Positions 1 through 5,187 of a stretch of DNA of 8,166 nucleotides are shown piece after piece. The notes under the pieces are model-generated. The model saw only the letters and a list, made by a program, of their open reading frames with translations, was not told where the DNA came from and made no database searches. The stretch spans positions 1 to 8,166 of the forward strand of contig JANLHK010000059.1 of NCBI GenBank assembly GCA_024653645.1, read 5' to 3'. Position numbers and translations under genes: made by a program. This stretch comes from Candidatus Roizmanbacteria bacterium (lineage in GTDB: Bacteria > Patescibacteriota > Microgenomatia > UBA1406). Positions within the stretch are counted from its first letter, which is position 1. Every line of letters starts with the position of its first letter.

Positions 1-91
1 CGTTGAGATTATCCTGCAATTGTTTAAGAAAGAAGAATAAAAAAATCAAACCAATAATGAGCACTATTCCTATGAGTATCGTCAAGTCCAT
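1..91 (-). CDS. N-terminal fragment of a membrane-anchored protein, cut by the window edge
   Basis: Reading the minus strand from an ATG at 91-89 gives 30 open codons running off the left edge. The visible peptide has a short N-terminus (MDLT), then a strongly hydrophobic stretch at about residues 4-22 rich in Ile, Leu and Phe, then a polar, coil-like start (KQLQDNLN). This is the layout of a single N-terminal membrane anchor followed by a cytoplasmic or coiled-coil domain. RmuC-type DNA recombination proteins begin this way, but so do many unrelated proteins, so no function is assigned. Support for a real gene comes from the uninterrupted frame, the membrane-anchor pattern and an extended -10 promoter nine bases upstream of the ATG. 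It is divergent from the methyltransferase-like gene at 146. The rest of the protein is outside the window. Confidence 0.6.
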   Translation of the reverse strand, partial: MDLTILIGIVLIIGLIFLFFFLKQLQDNLN

Positions 92-100
92 ATACCTACT

Positions 101-109
101 ATTTTACCA
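101..109 (-). promoter_or_regulatory. Extended -10 promoter for the leftward membrane-anchored gene
   Basis: On the minus strand the sequence TGG-TAAAAT is an extended -10 (TGn plus a hexamer matching TATAAT at 5 of 6). No convincing -35 box is found at 16-18 bases. The predicted transcription start, about 7 bases downstream, falls only about 3 bases before the ATG at 91, so the message would be almost leaderless. Confidence 0.45.
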
Positions 110-127
110 ATATATTGTGCCAATATA
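107..127. repeat. Palindrome and direct repeat between divergent promoters
   Basis: CCAATATA occurs at 107-114 and again at 120-127, 13 bases apart. The first copy is part of a perfect 10-base palindrome, CAATATATTG, at 108-117. The block lies between the two outward-facing -10 elements, where an operator controlling both genes could sit. The sequence is AT-rich, so chance is a real alternative. Confidence 0.3.
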
Positions 128-129
128 CC

Positions 130-138
130 TGCTACAAT
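130..138 (+). promoter_or_regulatory. Extended -10 promoter for the methyltransferase-like gene
   Basis: TGC-TACAAT is an extended -10 whose hexamer matches TATAAT at 5 of 6. Exactly seven bases separate it from the ATG at 146, so transcription would begin at about 145 and the message would be leaderless. No clear -35 box is seen at the usual distance, as is common for extended -10 promoters. The geometry is the same as at the lon promoter. Confidence 0.5.
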
Positions 139-145
139 CCTACCT

Positions 146-688
146 ATGATTGCTACTTATCTGGTGCTGATTCTGGGCTTGGTTGCCCTGCAGCTAACGT
201 GGGCGTTTACCGACCATGCTACGCCGTTGCAACGCCTATGCACCATAGACCTTCTACGCACCTCACTCATCTATGGGATTGTGTTATTGCAATGGATCAG
301 TCACGGGTATTTCCCGATGCCCCCAACGTTAATTGTGGTTGCGTTGATGCCCATTGGGCTTATGCTTTTTGTCGCTGGCATAGTGTTATGCATATGGGCC
401 AAACTCACCATGAAAACATCATGGGGAATACCGGCACAGCATGATATCAAGCGGCAACATACTCTTATTAAGAGTGGTCCCTATCGCTTTACCCGCAATC
501 CTATTTATGTGGGATTGTTTATGGTTGAATTCGGACTCGCACTGGCGCTAGGGAGCTGGTTGTTTTTCTTGGTTTACCCGCTGTATCTCTATTTTGGTAT
601 TGCTATTAAAAAAGAAGAAGCGTTGCTTACCAAATATTTTGGGAAAGCATATATAGAATACACAAAACGGGTTCCCCGCTACCTATAA
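146..688 (+). CDS. Isoprenylcysteine carboxyl methyltransferase-like membrane protein
   Basis: This 180-residue integral membrane protein belongs to the ICMT/PEMT-like methyltransferase superfamily. Hydrophobic segments lie at about residues 2-20, 38-53, 60-85 and 120-152. The C-terminal half carries the family signature: a Ser-Gly-Pro-Tyr-Arg turn and an Arg-Asn-Pro-x-Tyr motif at 110-121 (Asn at 118 where many relatives have His), a Glu-Glu pair at 157-158, and a terminal KYFGKAYIEYTKRVPRYL block at 163-180. In characterised members this region binds S-adenosylmethionine and faces the cytoplasm. The bacterial substrate is unknown; a lipid or a small lipophilic molecule is plausible, and true prenylcysteine is unlikely. 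The ATG at 146 is supported by the extended -10 seven bases upstream, and there is no Shine-Dalgarno sequence. The gene appears monocistronic, because a separate tRNA promoter follows its stop. Confidence 0.85.
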   Translation: MIATYLVLILGLVALQLTWAFTDHATPLQRLCTIDLLRTSLIYGIVLLQWISHGYFPMPPTLIVVALMPIGLMLFVAGIVLCIWAKLTMKTSWGIPAQHDIKRQHTLIKSGPYRFTRNPIYVGLFMVEFGLALALGSWLFFLVYPLYLYFGIAIKKEEALLTKYFGKAYIEYTKRVPRYL

Positions 689-694
689 TCGGCA

Positions 695-703
695 TGATAT
701 AAT
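695..703 (+). promoter_or_regulatory. Extended -10 promoter for tRNA-Lys
   Basis: TGA-TATAAT is a perfect extended -10. The predicted start, about 7 bases downstream near 710, would give a 12-base 5' leader before the mature tRNA at 722. A second TATAAT overlaps the preceding stop codon at 684-689 but lacks the TG extension. No -35 consensus is visible. Confidence 0.6.
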
Positions 704-721
704 ACTCTCAGATTTAATATT

Positions 722-793
722 GGGTCTATAGCTCAACGGCAGAGCAGTGGCCTTTTAAGCCATTGGTTGAGGGTTCGAATCCCTCTGGACCCA
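722..793 (+). tRNA. tRNA-Lys, anticodon UUU
   Basis: The cloverleaf folds completely by eye. The acceptor arms are 722-728 and 786-792 (seven pairs, one of them T-G), and the D stem GCTC/GAGC is at 731-734 and 742-745. The anticodon stem is 747-751/759-763 with loop CTTTTAA, placing anticodon TTT at 754-756. The variable loop is five bases (764-768). The T stem is GAGGG/CCCTC with loop TTCGAAT (774-780), and the discriminator base is A793. CCA is not encoded, since CACAC follows, so the 3' end must be completed by nucleotidyltransferase. The next coding sequence begins five bases later with no promoter between, so tRNA and mRNA are probably one precursor. Confidence 0.97.
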
Positions 794-798
794 CACAC

Positions 799-1197
799 AT
801 GTCGATTGATAACAGACTTCCATTTTCTGAAACACTCGGTGGAAATGAATATAGGGCAAAACGTGATCTTTTTACTCTCTATGATAAAGCCGTAGAACAG
901 ATTCTGGGAAATACCAGTGATCTACAGATACCCATTACGGGAGATACATCAAATTTTAGGCTTGCCTATACTCAAAAAGGTCCTCCTAAAATCTACCTAC
1001 CTGAACCTAGCCATGATATGATGGCTGTTTATTTCTTATGGAGCAAAATCAATGCAAATCCCTTAGCGTGGCTTGATGAGTCACTTATGTTAAAAACTTT
1101 CCGTATGAGATTTAAACCCGACATCATAGAAGTACGTGATGATGGATTCAAAGAAATGCCCTACGCCCATTACTTTGGAGCAAGATTGCCCATTTAA
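799..1197 (+). CDS. Hypothetical protein directly downstream of tRNA-Lys
   Basis: I do not recognise this 132-residue protein. It has no cysteine, no signal peptide and no membrane segment, and it looks soluble and mixed alpha/beta. The N-terminal half has polar stretches; residues 72-105 look helical with aromatic positions, and the C-terminus ends in an aromatic segment (PYAHYFGARLPI). The frame also opens upstream at a TTG inside the tRNA, but those 12 extra residues are merely translated tRNA T-arm, so the ATG at 799 is taken as the start. There is no Shine-Dalgarno sequence and no -10 between tRNA and ATG. It is followed 15 bases later by the ParB-like gene, and the two may form a small unit. 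GC content in two sampled 60-base lines is about 37-38%, against 42-55% in two sampled lon lines, which may indicate separate ancestry. Confidence 0.7.
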   Translation: MSIDNRLPFSETLGGNEYRAKRDLFTLYDKAVEQILGNTSDLQIPITGDTSNFRLAYTQKGPPKIYLPEPSHDMMAVYFLWSKINANPLAWLDESLMLKTFRMRFKPDIIEVRDDGFKEMPYAHYFGARLPI

Positions 1198-1209
1198 TAT
1201 TTAAATATT
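1196..1209. repeat. 14-base perfect AT palindrome before the ParB-like gene
   Basis: AATATTTAAATATT is self-complementary over all 14 bases. It overlaps the stop codon of the preceding gene and ends three bases before the next ATG. It could be an operator, a weak promoter (TTTAAA at 1200-1205 is seven bases before the ATG) or chance in an AT-only stretch. Confidence 0.3.
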
Positions 1210-1212
1210 CGT

Positions 1213-1605
1213 ATGGCACAGAAAAAATTACCTCCAATCATTCAGGAGGTTGGTTTTGATTTTAACTGGTCAGAAGAAAAAGTATGGGTACTTGATGTGC
1301 CCGTTGAAGATATGGATATCACAGAACTGGAATGGCATTTTGATATTCCCTTCTGGTGGACCAAGCCTGATGGATTCTATGACTTGACGCCCAATGACGT
1401 ACTACAGAATCCCGAGAAACATACGGAAGAATATGAACGAATCATACAAGCCAATTTAAATTACCCGCTTGACAGTATGTTTTGGAGAAATCGATGGTTA
1501 CTGCTTGATGGGTTGCATCGTTTGGTAAAAGCAAAAACATTAGGAATGAAGACGATTAAAGTACGAAAAATCTCAACTGAATTAATTCCAAGAATTAAGA
1601 AATAA
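1213..1605 (+). CDS. ParB/sulfiredoxin-fold-like protein
   Basis: This 130-residue protein has the signature of a stand-alone ParB N-terminal (ParBc, sulfiredoxin-like) domain. A beta strand with a Val-x-Asp-Val-Pro element lies at about 24-30, followed by a helical middle. The motif LLLDGLHRL at 96-104 corresponds to the family's D-G-x-H-R-x box, and it is followed by a Lys-rich helix and a strand ending GMKTIKVRKIS (111-121). In ParB this region binds or hydrolyses CTP; in related proteins it acts in nuclease, kinase or DNA-binding roles. There is no C-terminal DNA-binding domain, so a partition role is unlikely and the activity is unknown. Several aromatic pairs (WHFDIPFWW at 41-49) are distinctive. 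No Shine-Dalgarno sequence is present. The 3' end overlaps the convergent sigma-region-4 gene by 11 bases, leaving no room for a normal intrinsic terminator. Confidence 0.7.
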   Translation: MAQKKLPPIIQEVGFDFNWSEEKVWVLDVPVEDMDITELEWHFDIPFWWTKPDGFYDLTPNDVLQNPEKHTEEYERIIQANLNYPLDSMFWRNRWLLLDGLHRLVKAKTLGMKTIKVRKISTELIPRIKK

Positions 1606-2473
1606 ATCCACGCAGTACCTGTTCTATTTGCTTCTGAACCGCTTCAGGTATTGGTCTTCCACGGGTATCGCGTAATTCATAGAGGTTCGATACCAATAAT
1701 GTTTCTGCATCAAAAACACCAAATCCAGTCAATAATGATTGAGCTGCAATGGGCAGCTTATCCCATACGTCACCGGCTGTAGGTAAATCCTTATACTGTA
1801 TCGCCCCCAGTACCTCTCTGCCCACACTGCGCTTTGGTACCGTTAAGTACTGCTTCAATGGAGCGATAACGCTATTCTTTTGCAAATCCCGTAAGCTTCT
1901 TTGCTCAAGTTGACCAACGCGGGTATGACCAATGCCACCCATTTCATCAGCAATTTCCTGCTGGGTATGGGTATATCCTTGGGTTAAACCGTATCGCTTA
2001 TCCAGGATGGATAATCGTCGTGCATCAATCACTTCTTGGTCGCGTAGCGCTTTATCAACCGCCTCCACTAGTGATGCCTCACGAGCACTATCAATCGGAT
2101 CTTCAATGGGTACAGCAAAAATATTGGCAATCAGACGGCCGTGGGGCGTGATTGCCAAGCCTTCCAAATATTGTTGTACCGTTACTGGCACTTCTTTTTG
2201 TGCGTCCCTGTCAAATCCCCGTAGCAGCGCCTGACTTGACTGCAGTAAGTCCCCCACCGTGTGCACCCCTTGAGTATGAAGATAGGTAATGCGAGATCCT
2301 CCTTTTTGGAACAGCGATGCTAACGGTGCATTGAGGGTGGTATTTGGCCTTCTTCGGCCTTCCAGAAGAGTAGGAAATACTCGGTGTCCAAGGCTACTTT
2401 CTTCAAATACTCCTGCGCGCAATGGTCTCCAAGTGGCGTAAAGCCCCTGTTGTTTTTCAATTTCTCCTAACAT
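1595..2473 (-). CDS. Sigma-70 region 4-like protein flanked by alpha-CTD-like segments
   Basis: This is a 292-residue putative transcription factor. Residues about 146-198 match sigma-70 region 4, the -35-binding domain: RRLSILDKRYGL, then a THTQQEIADEMG helix, a turn, and the recognition helix TRVGQLEQRSLRDLQ. On each side is a segment resembling the helix-hairpin-helix C-terminal domain of RNA polymerase alpha: residues 51-90 (a YLHTQGVHTVGDLLQSS core) and about 240-290 (GFGVFDAETLLVSNLYEL). Sigma regions 1, 2 and 3 are absent, so it cannot melt a promoter alone. It may instead be a polymerase-associated activator, an anti-sigma-like competitor or a DNA-binding regulator. The ATG lies three bases after the lon stop (TAA-TAC-ATG), implying one transcript and translational reinitiation. 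An AGGAG follows the ATG and has no usable in-frame start behind it. Family assignment is firm for region 4 and tentative for the flanks. Confidence 0.75.
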   Translation of the reverse strand: MLGEIEKQQGLYATWRPLRAGVFEESSLGHRVFPTLLEGRRRPNTTLNAPLASLFQKGGSRITYLHTQGVHTVGDLLQSSQALLRGFDRDAQKEVPVTVQQYLEGLAITPHGRLIANIFAVPIEDPIDSAREASLVEAVDKALRDQEVIDARRLSILDKRYGLTQGYTHTQQEIADEMGGIGHTRVGQLEQRSLRDLQKNSVIAPLKQYLTVPKRSVGREVLGAIQYKDLPTAGDVWDKLPIAAQSLLTGFGVFDAETLLVSNLYELRDTRGRPIPEAVQKQIEQVLRGFIS

Positions 2474-2476
2474 GTA

Positions 2477-4879
2477 TTACAACGGAAGTTTTTTGGTCAG
2501 TGCCACGTTTACCACCTCGTCCATATGTTCGACAAACATGAACTTCAGGTCGTCGGTGGTTTTCTTGGGCAGCTCCACCAAGTCTTTTCTGTTATCTTTG
2601 GGCAAAATCACCGTCTTAATGCCAGCGCGGTGTGCGGCAATGACCTTTTCCTTCACACCACCAATTTCAAGCGCACGGCCGCGGAGCGTCACTTCACCGG
2701 TCATCGCCACATCGCGGCGCACCGGCACTTTGGTAAGTGCAGAAATTAATGCCGTAGTTATGGCTAGTCCTGCGGATGGACCGTCCTTAGGAACTGCACC
2801 CTCGGGTACATGGATATGAATATCTATTTTTTCATAAAACTTTTCCGGCAAACCCAACTTCTGCCATCGGCTGCGCACATAGGTCAGCGCTGCCTGGCAT
2901 GATTCCTTCATGACGTCACCCAGTTGCCCGGTTAAAATAAGGTGTCCTTTTCCGGGTACCGCACTGACTTCGATAAACAGTATTTCACCACCTGCCTGCG
3001 TCCATGCCAGCCCGGTTGACATGCCTGCCTCATCTTTTTTCTCCGCCAGCTGCTCATTGTACTTGTATGGTCCCAAAAACTTCACCACGTCGTTTTCCGT
3101 AATAACTTTGCGTTGGGGTAAATCCTTGATATCCTCTTTTTGCTCGGCAATCATGCGTGCAATTTTGCGACACACAGCTGCAATCTGGCGCTCAAGCTCA
3201 CGTACGCCTGCTTCACGCGAATAACGACGGATAATCACCTGTGCCGCATCATCCTCAAACGTAAGGCCGTAGGTATCAATGCCGTGCGCCTCCATTTGCT
3301 TGGGAATGAGGTAATTTTTGGCAATTGAGAATTTCTCATCCTGGGTATAACCGGGAAAATGTATTACCTCAAGGCGGTCAAGCAACGCCGGAGGAATAGT
3401 GTCGAGTACATTGGCAGTGGTAATGAACAGTACATCTGACAAGTCAAATTCCACCTCCAAATAATGGTCTGAGAATGAATGGTTTTGTTCCGGGTCGAGT
3501 GCCTCAAGTAATGCGCTTGATGGATCACCACGGAAATCACGCCCGATTTTATCGATTTCATCAAGCATGAACACCGGATTTTTTGTGCCAGCTGTTTTCA
3601 TAGCCTGAATGATGCGACCAGGCATAGCTCCAACGTAGGTCCTTCTATGTCCCCTGATCTCTGCCTCATCACGGATACCGCCTAATGATATTTTTGAGAA
3701 CTCACGGCTTAAGGCTCGGGCAATGGATCGTCCCAGTGATGTCTTACCAACACCAGGAGGACCAACGAAACATAAAATAGTAGGAGGCTTAATGTCCCGT
3801 TTCTTACCGTCGGTCGTATCACCTTCTTTTTTCTGCTTTAACTCACGCAGCTTCATGACCGACAGATATTCAATAATACGTTCTTTAATCTTCTTTAATC
3901 CAAAATGGTCCTGATCCAGTACCTTTTCTGCCTCGGCAATAACGACCGGGCTCTCATTTTTCTTGCTCCATGGTAATGCTACCAACCAGTCAAGGTACGT
4001 ACGAACATAGGACGCCTCAGGATTGTACTGAGACATTTTTTCCATACGATCCAACTCCTTGAGCGATTTTTCTTCGATATGCTTGGGCATTTTTGCCTGC
4101 TTGATTTTACGGCGATATTCGGACATTTCCTCACCTTCTTTATCTTCGCCCAATTCAGATTCAATCTCTTTCATCTTTTCACGCAATACGTTTTCACGCA
4201 TGCCCTTTTCAAATTTTTGCTGAGTTTTCTTGCTTATCTTCTTTTCAAGCTCAAGTACCGTAATCTCACGGGCCATATGCTCGATCTCTGATTCAAGCCG
4301 TTTTTGCACATTTTCCTCTTCAAGTAATTCTTGCTTTACCTCTGGCTTTACGTCCAGAACCGCCGCGACCTGGTATGAAAAATCATTGGGGGATAAATCA
4401 GAAAACAGTCCCATAAGAGCAATAAAGTCAATGTTCTTACCCAAATTAATACCCTTCTTCATCTGGGCAAACAAGTGTTTCATGATGGCGCGGATATCGT
4501 CGTTGTCCACTTCGATATCAGGTACCTCTTCATAGGCTGCCCGCAGAAATGGATCATCGGTCAAAAACTGAGTGACGCGCACCTTGCGTGAGCCACGCAA
4601 TAACACCTGCAATTCGCCTTGTTCCAGTGAGACAAACCGCTCAATCGTTACCACCACACCTATTTTGTGCAGGTCGCTCCCTTTCGGGTCGTCAACCTTG
4701 CTGTCTTTCTGAAGAAGGATAATCAACTCTTTGTCTGATTTAACTGCCTCCTCAAAAGCCTTTACTGTTTTGGGGCGTCCAAAAATAAGGGGGGCTTCAG
4801 TTTTGGGATAGACTAAACCATCTCGAATAGCAACAACTGGCAGAATTTTTGAGCTTTTTCCAGATAGAACAGCTGACAT
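2477..4879 (-). CDS. lon: ATP-dependent protease Lon (LonA type)
   Basis: This is the 800-residue cytoplasmic AAA+ serine protease that degrades misfolded and regulatory proteins as a hexamer; E. coli Lon has 784 residues. The order is a substrate-binding N-domain (about 12-195), a charged coiled coil (195-270), the AAA+ module and the protease domain (about 615-800). Visible motifs are Walker A GPPGVGKT at 373-380, Walker B FMLDEID at 437-443, an arginine-finger-like RLEV at 502, the sensor-2 GVREL near 558-562, and the catalytic dyad Ser702 (PKDGPSAG) and Lys743 (GGVKEK). A Lys/Asp/Glu-rich linker at about 347-366 just before Walker A looks longer than in E. coli Lon. The frame opens 12 codons further upstream at 4915, but that segment covers the promoter. 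The ATG at 4879 fits both family length and promoter. The gene starts its own unit and is followed at 3 bases by the sigma-region-4 gene. Confidence 0.97.
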   Translation of the reverse strand: MSAVLSGKSSKILPVVAIRDGLVYPKTEAPLIFGRPKTVKAFEEAVKSDKELIILLQKDSKVDDPKGSDLHKIGVVVTIERFVSLEQGELQVLLRGSRKVRVTQFLTDDPFLRAAYEEVPDIEVDNDDIRAIMKHLFAQMKKGINLGKNIDFIALMGLFSDLSPNDFSYQVAAVLDVKPEVKQELLEEENVQKRLESEIEHMAREITVLELEKKISKKTQQKFEKGMRENVLREKMKEIESELGEDKEGEEMSEYRRKIKQAKMPKHIEEKSLKELDRMEKMSQYNPEASYVRTYLDWLVALPWSKKNESPVVIAEAEKVLDQDHFGLKKIKERIIEYLSVMKLRELKQKKEGDTTDGKKRDIKPPTILCFVGPPGVGKTSLGRSIARALSREFSKISLGGIRDEAEIRGHRRTYVGAMPGRIIQAMKTAGTKNPVFMLDEIDKIGRDFRGDPSSALLEALDPEQNHSFSDHYLEVEFDLSDVLFITTANVLDTIPPALLDRLEVIHFPGYTQDEKFSIAKNYLIPKQMEAHGIDTYGLTFEDDAAQVIIRRYSREAGVRELERQIAAVCRKIARMIAEQKEDIKDLPQRKVITENDVVKFLGPYKYNEQLAEKKDEAGMSTGLAWTQAGGEILFIEVSAVPGKGHLILTGQLGDVMKESCQAALTYVRSRWQKLGLPEKFYEKIDIHIHVPEGAVPKDGPSAGLAITTALISALTKVPVRRDVAMTGEVTLRGRALEIGGVKEKVIAAHRAGIKTVILPKDNRKDLVELPKKTTDDLKFMFVEHMDEVVNVALTKKLPL

Positions 4880-4881
4880 GA

Positions 4882-4908
4882 TTAGCAGTATAACAGAGCA
4901 ATTGCTAA
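4882..4908. promoter_or_regulatory. CIRCE-like HrcA operator in the lon promoter
   Basis: Read on the minus strand this is TTAGCAATT-N9-TACTGCTAA. The classical CIRCE operator is TTAGCACTC-N9-GAGTGCTAA. The arms agree at 14 of 18 positions, including all six outermost bases on each side, and the 9-base spacer is exact. The outer arms extend to a perfect 7-base inverted repeat, ATTAGCA/TGCTAAT, at 4881-4887 and 4903-4909. The element covers the -10 box and most of the spacer, so a bound repressor would block RNA polymerase. HrcA with CIRCE controls chaperone genes in many bacteria, and CIRCE-like sites have been described ahead of lon in mycoplasmas. The inner arm bases differ from consensus, and no hrcA gene is in the window, so HrcA as the ligand is an inference. 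Confidence 0.6.
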
Positions 4909-4915
4909 TTGGCAA
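4887..4915 (-). promoter_or_regulatory. lon promoter: -35 and extended -10, leaderless geometry
   Basis: On the minus strand the -35 box TTGCCA (4915-4910, 5 of 6 to consensus) is followed by exactly 17 bases and the -10 box TATACT (4892-4887, 5 of 6). TGT directly before the -10 makes it an extended -10. The usual start seven bases further is base 4880, immediately before the lon ATG at 4879, so the transcript would have a one-base leader or none. It lies in the 47-base gap between ferredoxin and lon. Confidence 0.75.
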
Positions 4916-4926
4916 TACCTAATATG

Positions 4927-5187
4927 TTATTTAGGAAAAATGCGTTGCCCTGTTTTTTTATCTTTAATAAGGATTGCTGCAACAGGACAAACTCTAGCTG
5001 CATCCAAAACCGTTTCTTTGGTTTCCTTATTGGCCGTATCCAGCATATACACTTTTGCCTCATCATCCAAGGCAAATGCTTTAGGTGCAACCGCCATACA
5101 ACTGGCAGCACCGATACACAGTGATCGGTCAACCGTCACGACCCAATCGTGTACATCTTTGCTTTTTGTATTATTTTGAGCTGTCAT
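4927..5187 (-). CDS. Small three-cysteine ferredoxin
   Basis: This 86-residue soluble electron carrier has a single iron-sulfur cluster site. The motif CIGAASC (Cys24, Cys30) plus Cys67-Pro68 (RVCPVAAILI) matches the monocluster ferredoxin family, with acidic segments between and a basic tail. The usual second ligand of the C-x2-C-x2-C motif is Ala27 here, leaving three cysteines. Relatives with this pattern, such as actinobacterial P450 ferredoxins, carry [3Fe-4S] clusters; a 4Fe cluster with a non-Cys ligand is the alternative. The ATG overlaps the sufS stop as ATGA, so the two are translationally coupled. That pairing suggests the desulfurase supplies sulfur for this cluster, or that the ferredoxin gives electrons to cluster assembly; this is inference. 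The redox partner is unknown. The first 14 residues look unstructured. Confidence 0.9.
   Translation of the reverse strand: MTAQNNTKSKDVHDWVVTVDRSLCIGAASCMAVAPKAFALDDEAKVYMLDTANKETKETVLDAARVCPVAAILIKDKKTGQRIFPK

Noticed and set aside
115..444. 109-codon plus-strand frame overlapping the methyltransferase-like gene
   Set aside because: Its Cys/His-rich translation has no family signature, whereas the overlapping frame has clear membrane segments and methyltransferase motifs.
763..798. Upstream TTG start extending the 799-1197 protein into the tRNA
   Set aside because: The added residues (MVEGSNPSGPTH) are translated tRNA T-arm sequence, a well-known annotation artefact; the ATG at 799 is the sensible start.
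794..1620. Attachment-site copy of the tRNA-Lys 3' end marking an integrated element
   Set aside because: No second copy of the T-arm/acceptor sequence was found by reading downstream.
4880..4915. Upstream start for lon at 4915 (TTG) adding 12 residues
   Set aside because: The extension covers the -35 and -10 boxes, and the shorter protein fits the family's N-terminus.
4916..4940. Possible terminator hairpin after the ferredoxin gene (CCTAA/TTAGG stem)
   Set aside because: The stem is only five AT-rich pairs with an eight-base loop, and no T-tract follows it on the minus strand; read-through into lon cannot be excluded.
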